Assembly (NCBI RefSeq): GCF_033283405.1
Contig: NZ_JAWMQR010000007.1
Coordinates: 62,001 to 126,000 of the forward strand
Origin: Halioxenophilus sp033283405
Lineage (GTDB): Bacteria; Pseudomonadota; Gammaproteobacteria; Pseudomonadales; Cellvibrionaceae
DNA: 64,000 nucleotides
Direction: 5' to 3'
Shown: positions 32,599 to 42,199 of the stretch, in pieces
How positions within the stretch are numbered: the first letter of the stretch is position 1
How the letters are laid out: every line of letters starts with the position of its first letter
Position numbers and translations under genes: made by a program
The notes under the pieces: generated by a model
The model's database searches: none
What the model was told of the DNA's origin: nothing
The model's input: only the letters and a program-made list of their open reading frames with translations

Positions 32599-33810
32599 TC
32601 AGCTCCGGTTCTGCAGCGCCACTACCGGCGCCAGGTGGCTGGCCCGGCGCGCCGGCAGCCAGGAGAAGAGTTGGCTGGTGATCAACGCCACCGACACCGC
32701 CATCAGCAGCGCCCACAGCGGTGGTTGAAACTGGGCGCCGCTAAACCAGTGGTTGCCGATCAGCACCAGGGCGAAGCCGGCAACCAGGCCAATCAGCGAG
32801 CCCAGCGCCGCTAAAATCAGCGCCTCCAGCAGAAACAGGCGCAGCACCTGGCCGGAGGAGGCGCCCAGCGCCTTGAGCAGGCCGATCTCCTGGGTGCGCT
32901 GGGTAACGGTGATGAGGGTGATGTTCATAATCAGCAGCCCGGCCACCAGCAGGCTGATGCTGGCGATGGCAGCCACGCCCAGGGTCATGGCGTTGAGAAT
33001 GTCGCCAAAGGTGCTGAGCAGGGCATCCGGGCTGACCAGGGTGACGTCGAGTTCGCCCTGATGCAGTTCGGTCATCAGGGTCAGAATCTGTGCCTTGGCG
33101 CGCTCGAGGTTGGTGCCGGGTTGCATCTGCAGCAGCACGCGAAACAGCGCCTCGGTGTTGAACAGCCGCTGGGCGGAGGCCACGGGCAGCACCAGGCTGT
33201 CGCTCAGGTCCATGCCAAAGGCGTCGCCGGTGCCGGCCAAAACGCCCACCACCCGGCAGCGATAATCCTGCACGCGCACAATCCGGCCGATCACCGGCTG
33301 GTTACCGAACAGCGCCTGGCGCAGTGTTTCGCCAAGCAGACAGTCGTTATTGCCGCGGCGGATATCGGTAATGTTAAGGCCGTGGCCGAGGGCGAGCTCC
33401 ATTTCGCGAATGGCGATAAAGGTATCGGTGGTGCCGAGTACTATCACCTCCCGCGACAGGCTGCCAAAGGCCACCTCGGCACTGCCCACCACCACCGGTG
33501 CCACCGCCGCTACCGAACTTAAGCGCTGGTCGAGGTAGAACATCTCCTCCAGGGTGATGTTACGGGCGGCGGCACCGGTGACCGGTGGCAGGCCGCCGGT
33601 GGTCTCATTGCGGCCGGGGAACATCACCAGCACGTCGGCCCCCAGAAAACTGAACTGCGCCAGCACATAGCGCTTGGCCCCCTCGCCGAGGGCGGTGAGG
33701 GTCACCACCGAGGCCACGGCAAAGGCCATGGCCAGCAGGATCATGGCGCTTTTAAAGCGGGTGCGCGCCAGCGCCTGCCAGCTGAACATCAGGTAGTCGC
33801 GCAGGCTCAT
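32599..33810 (-). CDS. MacB-like ABC transporter permease (first of pair)
   Basis: 403 residues, same topology as the next gene: N-terminal helix (ARTRFKSAMILLAMAFAVASVVTLTALGEGA), periplasmic MacB_PCD-type domain, three C-terminal helices with QEIGLLKALGA. It differs clearly in sequence from its partner, so the two are not a recent duplication. The ATG at 33810 overlaps the ATPase stop by four bases (ATGA). Confidence 0.88.
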   Translation of the reverse strand: MSLRDYLMFSWQALARTRFKSAMILLAMAFAVASVVTLTALGEGAKRYVLAQFSFLGADVLVMFPGRNETTGGLPPVTGAAARNITLEEMFYLDQRLSSVAAVAPVVVGSAEVAFGSLSREVIVLGTTDTFIAIREMELALGHGLNITDIRRGNNDCLLGETLRQALFGNQPVIGRIVRVQDYRCRVVGVLAGTGDAFGMDLSDSLVLPVASAQRLFNTEALFRVLLQMQPGTNLERAKAQILTLMTELHQGELDVTLVSPDALLSTFGDILNAMTLGVAAIASISLLVAGLLIMNITLITVTQRTQEIGLLKALGASSGQVLRLFLLEALILAALGSLIGLVAGFALVLIGNHWFSGAQFQPPLWALLMAVSVALITSQLFSWLPARRASHLAPVVALQNRS

Positions 33811-34490
33811 GGGCCGGCGCCCTGAAGGTCTTCAACAATGGCGCCATCGACCATTTTAATGCGGCGGCGGGCGCGGGCACCGAGGGCGGCGTCGTGGGTG
33901 ACCACCAGCAGGGTGATGCCGTCGCCGTTGAGCTCCTCCAGCAGCTTGACCACCTCAGCGCCGGAGTGGCTGTCGAGGTTGCCGGTGGGTTCATCGGCCA
34001 GGAGCAGGGCCGGCTTGCGCACAATTGCCCGCGCCAGGGCCACCCGTTGGCGCTGGCCGCCGGAGAGCTGCTTGGGCAGATGCTGGGCGCGGTCGGCGAT
34101 GCCGAGCCGCTCCATGGCGGCGGTGGCCAGGCGGCGCCGTTCTTTGGCGGGTACCCCGGCCAGCATCATCGGCAATTCGATATTCTCCAGGCCGGTGAGG
34201 CGGGGCACCAGGTGGTAGGCCTGGAAGACAAAGCCGATCCACTGGCTGCGCAGTTGGGCCCGGGCCACCTCGGAGAGGGTGCGGGTGGCGGTCTCCTTCA
34301 GCCAGTATTCGCCGGAGTCGGGCCGGTCAAGCAGGCCCAGCATATTGAGCAGGGTCGACTTACCCGAGCCGGAAGGGCCCATCACCGAGAGGTACTCCCC
34401 GGCCGCCACGCTCAGGTTGATGTCAACCAAGGCGTGCACCGGCTGTTCGCCCAGGACGAAGGTTTTGTTAACCCCCTCGAGTTTAATCAC
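33807..34490 (-). CDS. MacB/LolD-type ABC transporter ATPase
   Basis: 227 residues. Walker A MGPSGSGKSTLLN, Q-loop FVFQAYH, signature LSGGQRQRVALARA, Walker B LLLADEPTGNLD and H-loop VVTHD are all intact. It belongs to the MacB/LolD/FtsE subclass, which drives periplasmic extrusion by mechanotransmission. GTG start at 34490, overlapping the adaptor gene by eight bases. Confidence 0.92.
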   Translation of the reverse strand: MIKLEGVNKTFVLGEQPVHALVDINLSVAAGEYLSVMGPSGSGKSTLLNMLGLLDRPDSGEYWLKETATRTLSEVARAQLRSQWIGFVFQAYHLVPRLTGLENIELPMMLAGVPAKERRRLATAAMERLGIADRAQHLPKQLSGGQRQRVALARAIVRKPALLLADEPTGNLDSHSGAEVVKLLEELNGDGITLLVVTHDAALGARARRRIKMVDGAIVEDLQGAGP

Positions 34491-35622
34491 CGTGGGCGAC
34501 CGTTAGCCGGCCCTCGGCCAGGTTGGGTAGGTCGGGGCTGCGCACCACCCGGTCGCCGGCCTGCAAACCGCTGGTAACTTCGGTGTAGGTCCAGTTGCTG
34601 AGGCCGGTGGTGATCGGCTGGCGATGCAGGCGGTTGTTTTTGTCGATCAGCCAGACGCTGTTGTCGGAGAGGATGGCTTCACTGGGCAGGCGTACAACCG
34701 ACGCCTTGGCTTGCAGAATAATGGTGATGTCGGCGCTGTAGCCGACCAACAGATGCACCGCTTCGGGCACGGCATCGAGGGTGACATCGACATCCACCGT
34801 GCGCGCCTGCTTTTCCAGGTCGAGTACATAGGGGGCAATACGCGAAACGGTACCGTTCAAGGTGATACCGCGAAAGGCGTCCAGCGTCACCCGCGCCGGC
34901 AAGCCAACAGTCACCGCGCCGGCGTCGATCTCATCGATGGGGGCGGTCACGTAGAGGCAGCTGTAGTCGATCAGATCGATGGCAGCCGGGGTGGGAATAC
35001 CCGGTGGCGAGGGGGTGATGTACTCGCCCACCTCGCCGTTAATTTCAGCGATGATGCCGGCAAAGGGGGCGCGCAGCTGGGTGAGTTCGAGCTGTGCCTG
35101 GAATTGATCGAGAGTGGCTCTGGCTACCTGGCACTGGTGGCGGGAGGCGGAGCAGGCCAAGCGATGGCTGTCGGCATCGGTGCGGGCGGCGTCGACCTTA
35201 TCTTCGGAGGTGAGTTTTTTATCGAGCAGCTGTTCCAGCCGTTTGGCTTCGCGCTCTTTTAAATCGGCGGTGAGGCAGGTGCTGCTCTCCTGCTCCTGCA
35301 GGGCCAGCAGCTGTTGTTCGGCCTGGTCGACCAGCGCCTGCTTGTCGCGGTTCCACAACTCCAGCAGCAGCTGATTGCCCTCGACGTGGTCACCCTCATC
35401 CACCAGCAGGTCGGCCACGGTACCGCCGGTGGGCATGGATAATTTAGAACGGCGACAGGCCTTCACAGTCCCTGTACGGGTGTTGGCGGCGGTCGCCTCC
35501 ACCAGCCCCTGATCCACCACCACGCTAAACACAGCTATCGGGTGTTCCTGCCAGGGCCGCCACAAGGCGAGAATGACGATGGCAGCAATCACTAAGGCAA
35601 TTATTAATTTTCGTTGACCCAT
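34483..35622 (-). CDS. periplasmic adaptor (membrane fusion) protein, MacA/HlyD type
   Basis: 379 residues. An N-terminal membrane anchor (LIIALVIAAIVILALW) is followed by a lipoyl/barrel-sandwich half (MPTGGTVADLLVDEGDHVEGNQLLLEL), a long coiled-coil hairpin (about residues 95-175, including two cysteine-bearing turns), the second lipoyl half (RAPFAGIIAEINGEVGEYI) and beta-barrel domains. It would link the inner-membrane pump to an outer-membrane channel, which is not encoded here. First gene of the operon; ATG at 35622. Confidence 0.9.
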   Translation of the reverse strand: MGQRKLIIALVIAAIVILALWRPWQEHPIAVFSVVVDQGLVEATAANTRTGTVKACRRSKLSMPTGGTVADLLVDEGDHVEGNQLLLELWNRDKQALVDQAEQQLLALQEQESSTCLTADLKEREAKRLEQLLDKKLTSEDKVDAARTDADSHRLACSASRHQCQVARATLDQFQAQLELTQLRAPFAGIIAEINGEVGEYITPSPPGIPTPAAIDLIDYSCLYVTAPIDEIDAGAVTVGLPARVTLDAFRGITLNGTVSRIAPYVLDLEKQARTVDVDVTLDAVPEAVHLLVGYSADITIILQAKASVVRLPSEAILSDNSVWLIDKNNRLHRQPITTGLSNWTYTEVTSGLQAGDRVVRSPDLPNLAEGRLTVAHGD

Positions 35623-35797
35623 GAAATCCCCGGTTGCAATGATCTTTCTGTTTATTGTGCAGCTTGGTGTTGTTATCGTGCTGACTTACATCAACGGCCA
35701 CCCGGCGCCAGATTATCAGACCACAATAAAAGCGATCTGATTTTTTTCCAGCGGCGTTGGTTGGCAATTTTGAATGAGCTGAACCAGATCTACCACT

Positions 35798-37642
35798 ATG
35801 GCTGAAACCGCACCCAGCAAACCCGAAAATCTTTGGCCTCAATGGCTGCCATTAATGTTGATGGCCTTCTCCGTTTATTACCTGGTCAAAGTGGTGTTAC
35901 CCGGGCCCATTGCTAATTTGGCCTACTCCGATTTTGTCGACCAGATAAAAGCCGGTGAGGTGCGCGAAGTGATTATTAAAGGTGATCACATTCGCGGACG
36001 CTACAGCAATAATGACAGCGACACTGCTCGCACTCGTGTCGATTTTCAGGTAGTGATTCCGCAACTGGAAAATGAGCGGCTGCTCGATTTAATGCTCGAG
36101 CACGAGGTAAAGATTGTGACCGAAACCGATGCTGTTCCCTTTTGGGCACAGCTGGTCGCCGGTTTTTTACCGTGGATATTAATTATCGGCTTTTTTGTTT
36201 GGAGCAGCCGTGCGCTGCAAAATCGGTTGGGCAATGGTGCCGGTGGTGGCCTCTACGGATTTGGCCGCTCCCGCGCCCGGCGTTTTGAGAACAACCACGG
36301 TGGCCCGCACTACGAGGATATTGCCGGCCTGGAAACGGCCAAACAGGATCTGCAGGAGATAATTGAATATCTGAAAAACCCGGAAAAATTCCGCGCGCTG
36401 GATGCGCACATGCCCAAGGGCATTTTAATGATGGGCGCCCCCGGTACCGGTAAAACGATGCTCGCCCGAGCCACCGCCAACGAGGCGGGAGTGCCTTTTT
36501 TTTCGGTGAGTGGATCGGAATTTATTGAGATGTTTGTCGGTGTGGGCGCCTCGCGTGTACGCGATATGTTCAGCCAGGCTCGCAAAGAGGCGCCGGCGCT
36601 GATCTTTATCGACGAGATCGACTCTGTCGGCCGGGTGCGCGGTACCGGCCTCGGTGGTGGTAACGACGAACGGGAACAGACCTTGAACCAGATTCTGGCG
36701 GAGATGGACGGCTTCGAGGCGGAGGAGGCGGTGGTGGTGCTGGCCGCCACCAACCGGCCGGATGTGCTCGACCCGGCGCTGCTGCGCCCGGGCCGTTTCG
36801 ACCGCAAGGTGACCTTGGAGCTGCCCCAACGGGCGGCGCGGTCGGCCATTGTGCAGGTACACTGCCGCCAGAAGAAACTGGCCGCGGATGTCGACTTCGA
36901 TGCAATTGGCGCGGCCACACCGGGTTTCTCCGGCGCCGAGCTGGCCAACCTGGTGAATGAGGCGGCGCTGGCGGCGGTGAGTGCCGGGCGCGAGGCGATC
37001 GCCATGGATGATTTTCTCAACGCCCGCGACAAGGTGATGATGGGCGCACCGCGCACCGATCTGCTCAACCCCTCCGAGCGGCGCCGCATCGCCTGCCATG
37101 AAGCCGGCCACGCTATCACCGCCCACTACGCCGAACACAGCGACCCGGTGCAGAAGATCAGCATTGTGCCGCGTGGGCGGGCGCTGGGTATGACCGAACA
37201 GGTACCCGTGGAAGACCGCCACAACCTCAACCAGGATTTCCTGCTGGAGAAGCTGTCGATCTACATGGGTGGCCGTGCGGCTGAGCAGCTGCTCTGCGGC
37301 GGAGTGAGCACCGGGGCGGCGGACGACCTGCGCCAGGCGACCCAGCTCGCCTATAAAATGGTGGGCCAGTGGGGCATGGGCAAAAACATCGGCCCGGTGG
37401 GTTACAGCGTTGGCGAGGAGCACCCCTTTCTGGGGCGGGAGATGACCGAGCCCAAGGAGTTCAGTGACGAGACCGCCAAGGCCCTGGACGATGAAGTGCG
37501 CCGGATTTTAGTTGAGGCTGAAGCCGAAACCATGGCCTTGCTGGCCGAGCATAAGGCGGAGTTGGAGCGTTTGGTGGCGGCGTTGCTCGACCACGAGACC
37601 ATCACCCACGAGGAGATGGTCACGCTTATCCAACAGCCCTAA
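35798..37642 (+). CDS. FtsH-type membrane AAA+ metalloprotease paralog
   Basis: 614 residues. Helices at about 17-35 and 116-135 enclose a periplasmic domain of about 80 residues. Then the AAA module: Walker A GAPGTGKT (213-220), pore FVGVGA (246-251), Walker B LIFIDE (268-273) and NRPDVLDPALLRPGRFDR. The protease domain has the zinc motif HEAGH (434-438) and the third-ligand region GAADDL near 507-511. All catalytic parts are present. It differs from housekeeping FtsH in the post-AAA region and lacks the rlmE(ftsJ) neighbour, so it looks like an accessory paralog. Divergent from the ABC operon; stop overlaps the next gene's stop. Confidence 0.88.
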   Translation: MAETAPSKPENLWPQWLPLMLMAFSVYYLVKVVLPGPIANLAYSDFVDQIKAGEVREVIIKGDHIRGRYSNNDSDTARTRVDFQVVIPQLENERLLDLMLEHEVKIVTETDAVPFWAQLVAGFLPWILIIGFFVWSSRALQNRLGNGAGGGLYGFGRSRARRFENNHGGPHYEDIAGLETAKQDLQEIIEYLKNPEKFRALDAHMPKGILMMGAPGTGKTMLARATANEAGVPFFSVSGSEFIEMFVGVGASRVRDMFSQARKEAPALIFIDEIDSVGRVRGTGLGGGNDEREQTLNQILAEMDGFEAEEAVVVLAATNRPDVLDPALLRPGRFDRKVTLELPQRAARSAIVQVHCRQKKLAADVDFDAIGAATPGFSGAELANLVNEAALAAVSAGREAIAMDDFLNARDKVMMGAPRTDLLNPSERRRIACHEAGHAITAHYAEHSDPVQKISIVPRGRALGMTEQVPVEDRHNLNQDFLLEKLSIYMGGRAAEQLLCGGVSTGAADDLRQATQLAYKMVGQWGMGKNIGPVGYSVGEEHPFLGREMTEPKEFSDETAKALDDEVRRILVEAEAETMALLAEHKAELERLVAALLDHETITHEEMVTLIQQP

Positions 37643-38298
37643 AGGCTAATAATATTTTCGGCGATGATGCGGAATTCGATGTCCGCCTCGCGCCCGAAAT
37701 AGCGTTTGATCACCACCTGTTCGGGCTGATCGCTGACCAGCTCCAACCAGTGCCAGCCGGCACTGGGAATCTCCAACTCATGCACCAACGTCTGCTGATC
37801 CAACTCCAGAATACCGCTGATGGTGACCGGCTGGCTGAAATAGACCAGCACCAGTGGGTTACCGCTGTTGCGATCGACAAAGCCGCCACTTCCGGCCGGT
37901 TCGCTGTAGTGGGGGTAGGAGTGGTAGGAGGCCAGGCGCACCACCTTGGTGTCGGCGGGGGTGACCACCAGTGACTCGGCTTGTAACGGCTGGGCGTAAC
38001 GCTCGGCATTGGCGGGGAGGGTTAGGTGCAGTTGTCCGTCATGGGGATTTTCGGTCACCAGAATGGCCTCTGGTGGCTTGCCTAAAATGGCTCCGGGGAT
38101 CACCCGAAACAGCAGTTGCAGGCCATCTTCGAAGGCGGTTTCACCGAGGCGCTCGTTACTGGCGGAGTACTTGTTGTAGCTGAGGTTGAAGCTCACGGTG
38201 GTGGCCGCGGCCGGCTTCGGTTTCTGGCCGCCACAACCCGCCATCGCCAATAGTGTTACCGCCATACCGGCTGCTATCAAAATTCGTAAACTGGCCAT
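37639..38298 (-). CDS. lipoprotein of unknown function
   Basis: 219 residues from ATG at 38298; a longer open frame upstream is not credible as it runs into the amidase gene. A signal peptide with lipobox-like LLAMAGC begins the protein. The mature part is beta-rich, with no motif I recognise; the C-terminus AEDxEFR-like segment IEFRIIAENI ends the chain. Convergent with the FtsH-like gene (stops overlap by four bases). Function unknown. Confidence 0.7.
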   Translation of the reverse strand: MASLRILIAAGMAVTLLAMAGCGGQKPKPAAATTVSFNLSYNKYSASNERLGETAFEDGLQLLFRVIPGAILGKPPEAILVTENPHDGQLHLTLPANAERYAQPLQAESLVVTPADTKVVRLASYHSYPHYSEPAGSGGFVDRNSGNPLVLVYFSQPVTISGILELDQQTLVHELEIPSAGWHWLELVSDQPEQVVIKRYFGREADIEFRIIAENIISL

Positions 38299-38480
38299 GT
38301 CTGTCCTGCTGAATACCGCTAACCGTTGGAGTTTACCAACCTGACTGCGGGTCGTCGGTAAGTTTGTTGGAAACTGCAAGGCAGCCCAAATAAAACGGCA
38401 CTGCTTGGCGCAGCGCAGGCGGTCTGCCTGCCGGCAAAACCGCCAAAAATCACCTAGGACCACAAATTCCGGGAAAAATC

Positions 38481-40040
38481 CTATGGCGCCAGTGTCGGGA
38501 TGAATTTTGGTGGCTGCCAACCCTGGTGGCTCTGTTCAAAGGCGTAGGCGAAGCTGATCAGTTTCGGTTCGCTCCACTTTTCGGCAAATAGAACTATTCC
38601 CACCGGCAGCTCATGCACGCGCCCGGCGGGCACAGTGATGGCTGGGTAACCCGATACCGCTGCGGCGGTTGAGGTGCCGAGAATGAAACCATCGCCCAAT
38701 ACCGGGTCTATGGGAAAGGCGGGTGTGTAGGCGGGGGCGACGATGGCATCCAGGTGGTACTTCTCCAGGGTGGCGTCAATCCCCTCGGGGCCGGCCAGTC
38801 GCTTGGCCGTGGCCAACGCCCGAACATACTCGTCGTCGGTGAGTTCGCCTTTGCTCTGGGCCTCGAGAAAAATATCCTGGCCAAACCAGGGCATCTCGAC
38901 GCTCGCCTGGCGGCGGTTAAAGGCGATCAGGTCACTCAGGTTGGCCACCGGCAGCCCGCGACGCCGGCCGAGGTAGTGGTTGAGGTCGTGTTTGAAATCG
39001 TAGAGTAAAACGGTGTACTCGGGGTCGCCGATATCCTTCAAGGTGGCGATCTCAACATCGTTAACCAGCACCGCCCCCAACTGGCTAATGGTGGCCAGGG
39101 CATCGTCAAATACCTGGTCGGTGCCGGCGTGCTGGCCGGTTTTGCTGGCGAGAATGCCGATGCGTTTGCCGCTCAGGGCCTCGGCATCGAGGAACTGACG
39201 ATAGTTGAGACCGCGTTGTGGCGCCCCCAGGGTGGCCGGGTCCTGGCTGTCCTCGGCGGCCAGCACGCTCAACAGCAGGGCGGCATCGGCCACCGTGCGC
39301 GCCATGGGGCCAGCGGTATCCTGGCTGTGCGAGAGCGGAATAATGCCGCTGCGGCTAACCAGCCCGAGGCTTGGCTTGATGCCGACGATACCGTTCATAG
39401 AGGCCGGGCAGATAATCGAACCATCGGTTTCGGTGCCCACTGCCAGTGGTGTCAGGCCGGCGGCCACCGCCACGGCGCTGCCCGAGCTGGAGCCACACGG
39501 GCTGCGATCCAACACATAGGGGTTGCGGGTTTGCCCGCCGCGCCCGCTCCAGCCACTGATCGATTGATTGGAGCGAAAATTGGCCCACTCGCTGAGATTG
39601 GTTTTGCCGAGCACGACGCCGCCGGCCTGGCGAATCCGGCCGACGATAAAGGCATCTTTGGCGGCGGGTTGGTCCGCCAGTGCCCGGCTGCCGGCGGTGG
39701 TCAGCATTTTGTCGCCGGTGTCGATGTTGTCTTTGAGGACGATGGGGATACCGTACAGCTCCCCCAGGGGCGGCTGGCCGTCGAGGGTTTTGGCGATCGC
39801 TAAGGCATCCGGGTTGAGCTCAATCATGGCGTTCACCTTGGGGCCATTGCGGTCGATGGTCTCTATCCTGGCCAGGGCAGCAGTCACCAGCTGGCTGCTG
39901 GTGAACGCCTGCTGTTGCAGTTCGGTGATGGTGGCGTAAGGGTCTGGGTTCTCTGCGTCGGCCAGCGCCAGGCCGGTGACGAGCAGATTGATCAGTAACA
40001 AATGGCGTAGGCAAAGTGCTGCTGTTTTTGAACGCGTCAT
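38481..40040 (-). CDS. exported amidase (amidase signature family)
   Basis: 519 residues with a signal peptide (LCLRHLLLINLLVTGLALA). The Ser-cisSer-Lys triad parts are visible: IVLKDNIDTGD for the lysine, SPCGSSSGSAVAVAAG for the cis-serine, and TETDGSIICPAS for the nucleophile. Related to GatA-like amidases, but the export signal and lack of gatCB argue for a periplasmic or secreted amide hydrolase. Substrate unknown. ATG at 40040. Confidence 0.88.
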   Translation of the reverse strand: MTRSKTAALCLRHLLLINLLVTGLALADAENPDPYATITELQQQAFTSSQLVTAALARIETIDRNGPKVNAMIELNPDALAIAKTLDGQPPLGELYGIPIVLKDNIDTGDKMLTTAGSRALADQPAAKDAFIVGRIRQAGGVVLGKTNLSEWANFRSNQSISGWSGRGGQTRNPYVLDRSPCGSSSGSAVAVAAGLTPLAVGTETDGSIICPASMNGIVGIKPSLGLVSRSGIIPLSHSQDTAGPMARTVADAALLLSVLAAEDSQDPATLGAPQRGLNYRQFLDAEALSGKRIGILASKTGQHAGTDQVFDDALATISQLGAVLVNDVEIATLKDIGDPEYTVLLYDFKHDLNHYLGRRRGLPVANLSDLIAFNRRQASVEMPWFGQDIFLEAQSKGELTDDEYVRALATAKRLAGPEGIDATLEKYHLDAIVAPAYTPAFPIDPVLGDGFILGTSTAAAVSGYPAITVPAGRVHELPVGIVLFAEKWSEPKLISFAYAFEQSHQGWQPPKFIPTLAP

Positions 40041-40205
40041 GCTAATTTCCGGTAGTCGTGGAAGTTGATATCAAGATTAATGGAGCTAATGTGCGCTATT
40101 CATCGAATGTTGAAACAGGTGCCCCGCTGTGCTTGGCGGTGACGGGCCAGAACTGATAATCTAGCGCGCCCCTTAGGGGTTCTCGCGGTCTCGGTGCAAA
40201 AATTA

Positions 40206-42167
40206 ATGAACAACACCCTGATTACACCTCTGCGTCCAGTGGTACCTGCCCCTGTGTTGTTGCGCCGGCTGTTGGCGTTGACACTCTGCTGTTGCACCCT
40301 GCAGTGGGCGAGCGCCTGGGCCATTGAGGCACCAAGCAATCACACTCTGGTCGATTTCGCCCCCGCCTTTGGCAATTGTGACGAACGTTTAATTGCCAAC
40401 CCCAATGCGGTGGTCAGCGAATATTTGGCGTTGGACGATGCAACACTCACCAAAGAGCAGCAAGCCGAAAAGCGCTACTGCCTGGCGGGTGCCTACCTGG
40501 CGTTAATCTACCCGCAAAAATCCCTCGAGCAAAGTGAAGCGGCGCTGGCACTGGTTGCTGAGCAGCTACAGCCGCAGCTCTATTACGCTATTCAAGTGGT
40601 GCGCGCCGAAGCGCTCGACGCCCTGGGGGAATCCTCTAAAGGCATGCCGGAGTTAAACAAAGCCATTCTTTGGGCGGAATTTAACCAGCAGCGCCACCTG
40701 TTGTTTGTTTCGCTAAGGATGCGTGGCTTACTGAAAATTTCGCTGCTCGATTATGTCGGCGCACTGCGCGATTTCAACCAGTCTTATCAGATTGCCGAAG
40801 AGCTGGACCGGGAAGATTACCGCATTTCAGTGGCCAGTTATCTGGGCCTGGTTTACGAATATCAAAAAGAGTATGAACTGGCGATTCCCTATTTTGCTCA
40901 GGCCGAAAGTTACTATCGGGCGCACGACATCAGCAGTGAGTTGAGTATTGCCCTCTATGGCATGGGTAATGCGAATAACAAATTGGGTAACTACCCCCAG
41001 GCCCGCCAGCAGCTGGATGAATCCTATCAAATTGCTTTGCAAATCGATGATCGCCAGGGTGCGGCCTACGCCTTAAAGGAGCTGGCCTATACCGATCTGC
41101 GCTCGGGTGACCTGGTGCGTGCCGAGAATCGATTAAAAGAGACCTTAAAAATTGCCGAGCAGTCGCAAAACCCCTACCTGGAAATTAATGGCTGTAAATA
41201 TCTGGTGGATGTCTATTTAGCCAGTAACCGCCCGGATTTAGCCGAGTTCTATGCCGACCGGGCCGAGGCCATTATCAATATCGATTCCATGCCCTGGCAT
41301 CATCTGGCGTTGCAGGAGCAGCGGGCAAAAATTGCGGCGGGTCGGGAAGATTACCGCAACGCTTACGAAATATTGCTGTCGCTCATCGCTTTACGTGAAA
41401 GCATTCAAAATAAAGAGACGGCCAAGCAGCTGCTGCAGCTGCGTTCCCAATATGAGCTGGACGCCAAGGAGCGGCGCAATCAACTGCTGGCCAAAGAGAA
41501 GATAGTCGCGGAAACCGAACTGGAGGTGGAGAAGAGCCGCAATGCCCTGTTGAGCCTGTTGGCGGGGATGATTTTTGTGGTCTGCTGCTTTTTGGTTTAC
41601 ATCGTCTATCGCAGCCGGGTGACCAGCCAGCGGTTGGAACTGCTGGCGCACCAGGATGTGTTAACCGGTGTTTATAACCGCCGGCGGGTGTTGCAGCTGA
41701 TTGAAAACCAACTCAAGCTGGCCCGTCGCCATGACTACCCATTGGCCGTCGCTATTTTGGACCTGGACCATTTCAAAAGCATCAACGACAACTTTGGCCA
41801 CCCCACCGGTGACCGTGTGCTGGAGGCGTTTGGCATTCTCTGTCAGCACTCGCTGCGCGAAACCGACATCGTCGGTCGTATTGGTGGTGAGGAGTTTATT
41901 GTTGCGTTTCCCCATACCGAGGTGGAGCAGGCACTGGGGGTGATTAAACAGCTGCAGTCGAAAGCGGCCAATATTCCTGCCGTTATCAATAATTCGCAAT
42001 TAAAAGTGACCTTCTCCTGCGGTTTGTGCAATGGCCAGCGCGAGAACTCCGTCACCGATATTTTGGCGGTGGCGGATAAAGCCATGTACCGAGCAAAAGA
42101 GGCCGGCCGTGATCGCATTGAGGTGGCCTCCGCCACACCAGCACAGGCGGAGCCGGCCGAGTCATGA
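40206..42167 (+). CDS. TPR-GGDEF membrane diguanylate cyclase
   Basis: About 653 residues. A signal/anchor sequence is followed by a long helical TPR-type region (YALKELAYTDLRSGDLVRAENRLKETL and similar units) predicted to be periplasmic, a coiled coil, one membrane helix (NALLSLLAGMIFVVCCFLVYIVY), and a C-terminal GGDEF domain with active site GGEEF. RETD lies five residues before it, matching the RxxD product-inhibition site. It should make cyclic di-GMP in response to a periplasmic cue. ATG at 40206; GTG at 40194 is possible. Divergent from the amidase. Confidence 0.9.
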   Translation: MNNTLITPLRPVVPAPVLLRRLLALTLCCCTLQWASAWAIEAPSNHTLVDFAPAFGNCDERLIANPNAVVSEYLALDDATLTKEQQAEKRYCLAGAYLALIYPQKSLEQSEAALALVAEQLQPQLYYAIQVVRAEALDALGESSKGMPELNKAILWAEFNQQRHLLFVSLRMRGLLKISLLDYVGALRDFNQSYQIAEELDREDYRISVASYLGLVYEYQKEYELAIPYFAQAESYYRAHDISSELSIALYGMGNANNKLGNYPQARQQLDESYQIALQIDDRQGAAYALKELAYTDLRSGDLVRAENRLKETLKIAEQSQNPYLEINGCKYLVDVYLASNRPDLAEFYADRAEAIINIDSMPWHHLALQEQRAKIAAGREDYRNAYEILLSLIALRESIQNKETAKQLLQLRSQYELDAKERRNQLLAKEKIVAETELEVEKSRNALLSLLAGMIFVVCCFLVYIVYRSRVTSQRLELLAHQDVLTGVYNRRRVLQLIENQLKLARRHDYPLAVAILDLDHFKSINDNFGHPTGDRVLEAFGILCQHSLRETDIVGRIGGEEFIVAFPHTEVEQALGVIKQLQSKAANIPAVINNSQLKVTFSCGLCNGQRENSVTDILAVADKAMYRAKEAGRDRIEVASATPAQAEPAES

Positions 42168-42199
42168 TTTTCAGTTTTGATGTTTAAGGCACAGTTGAG

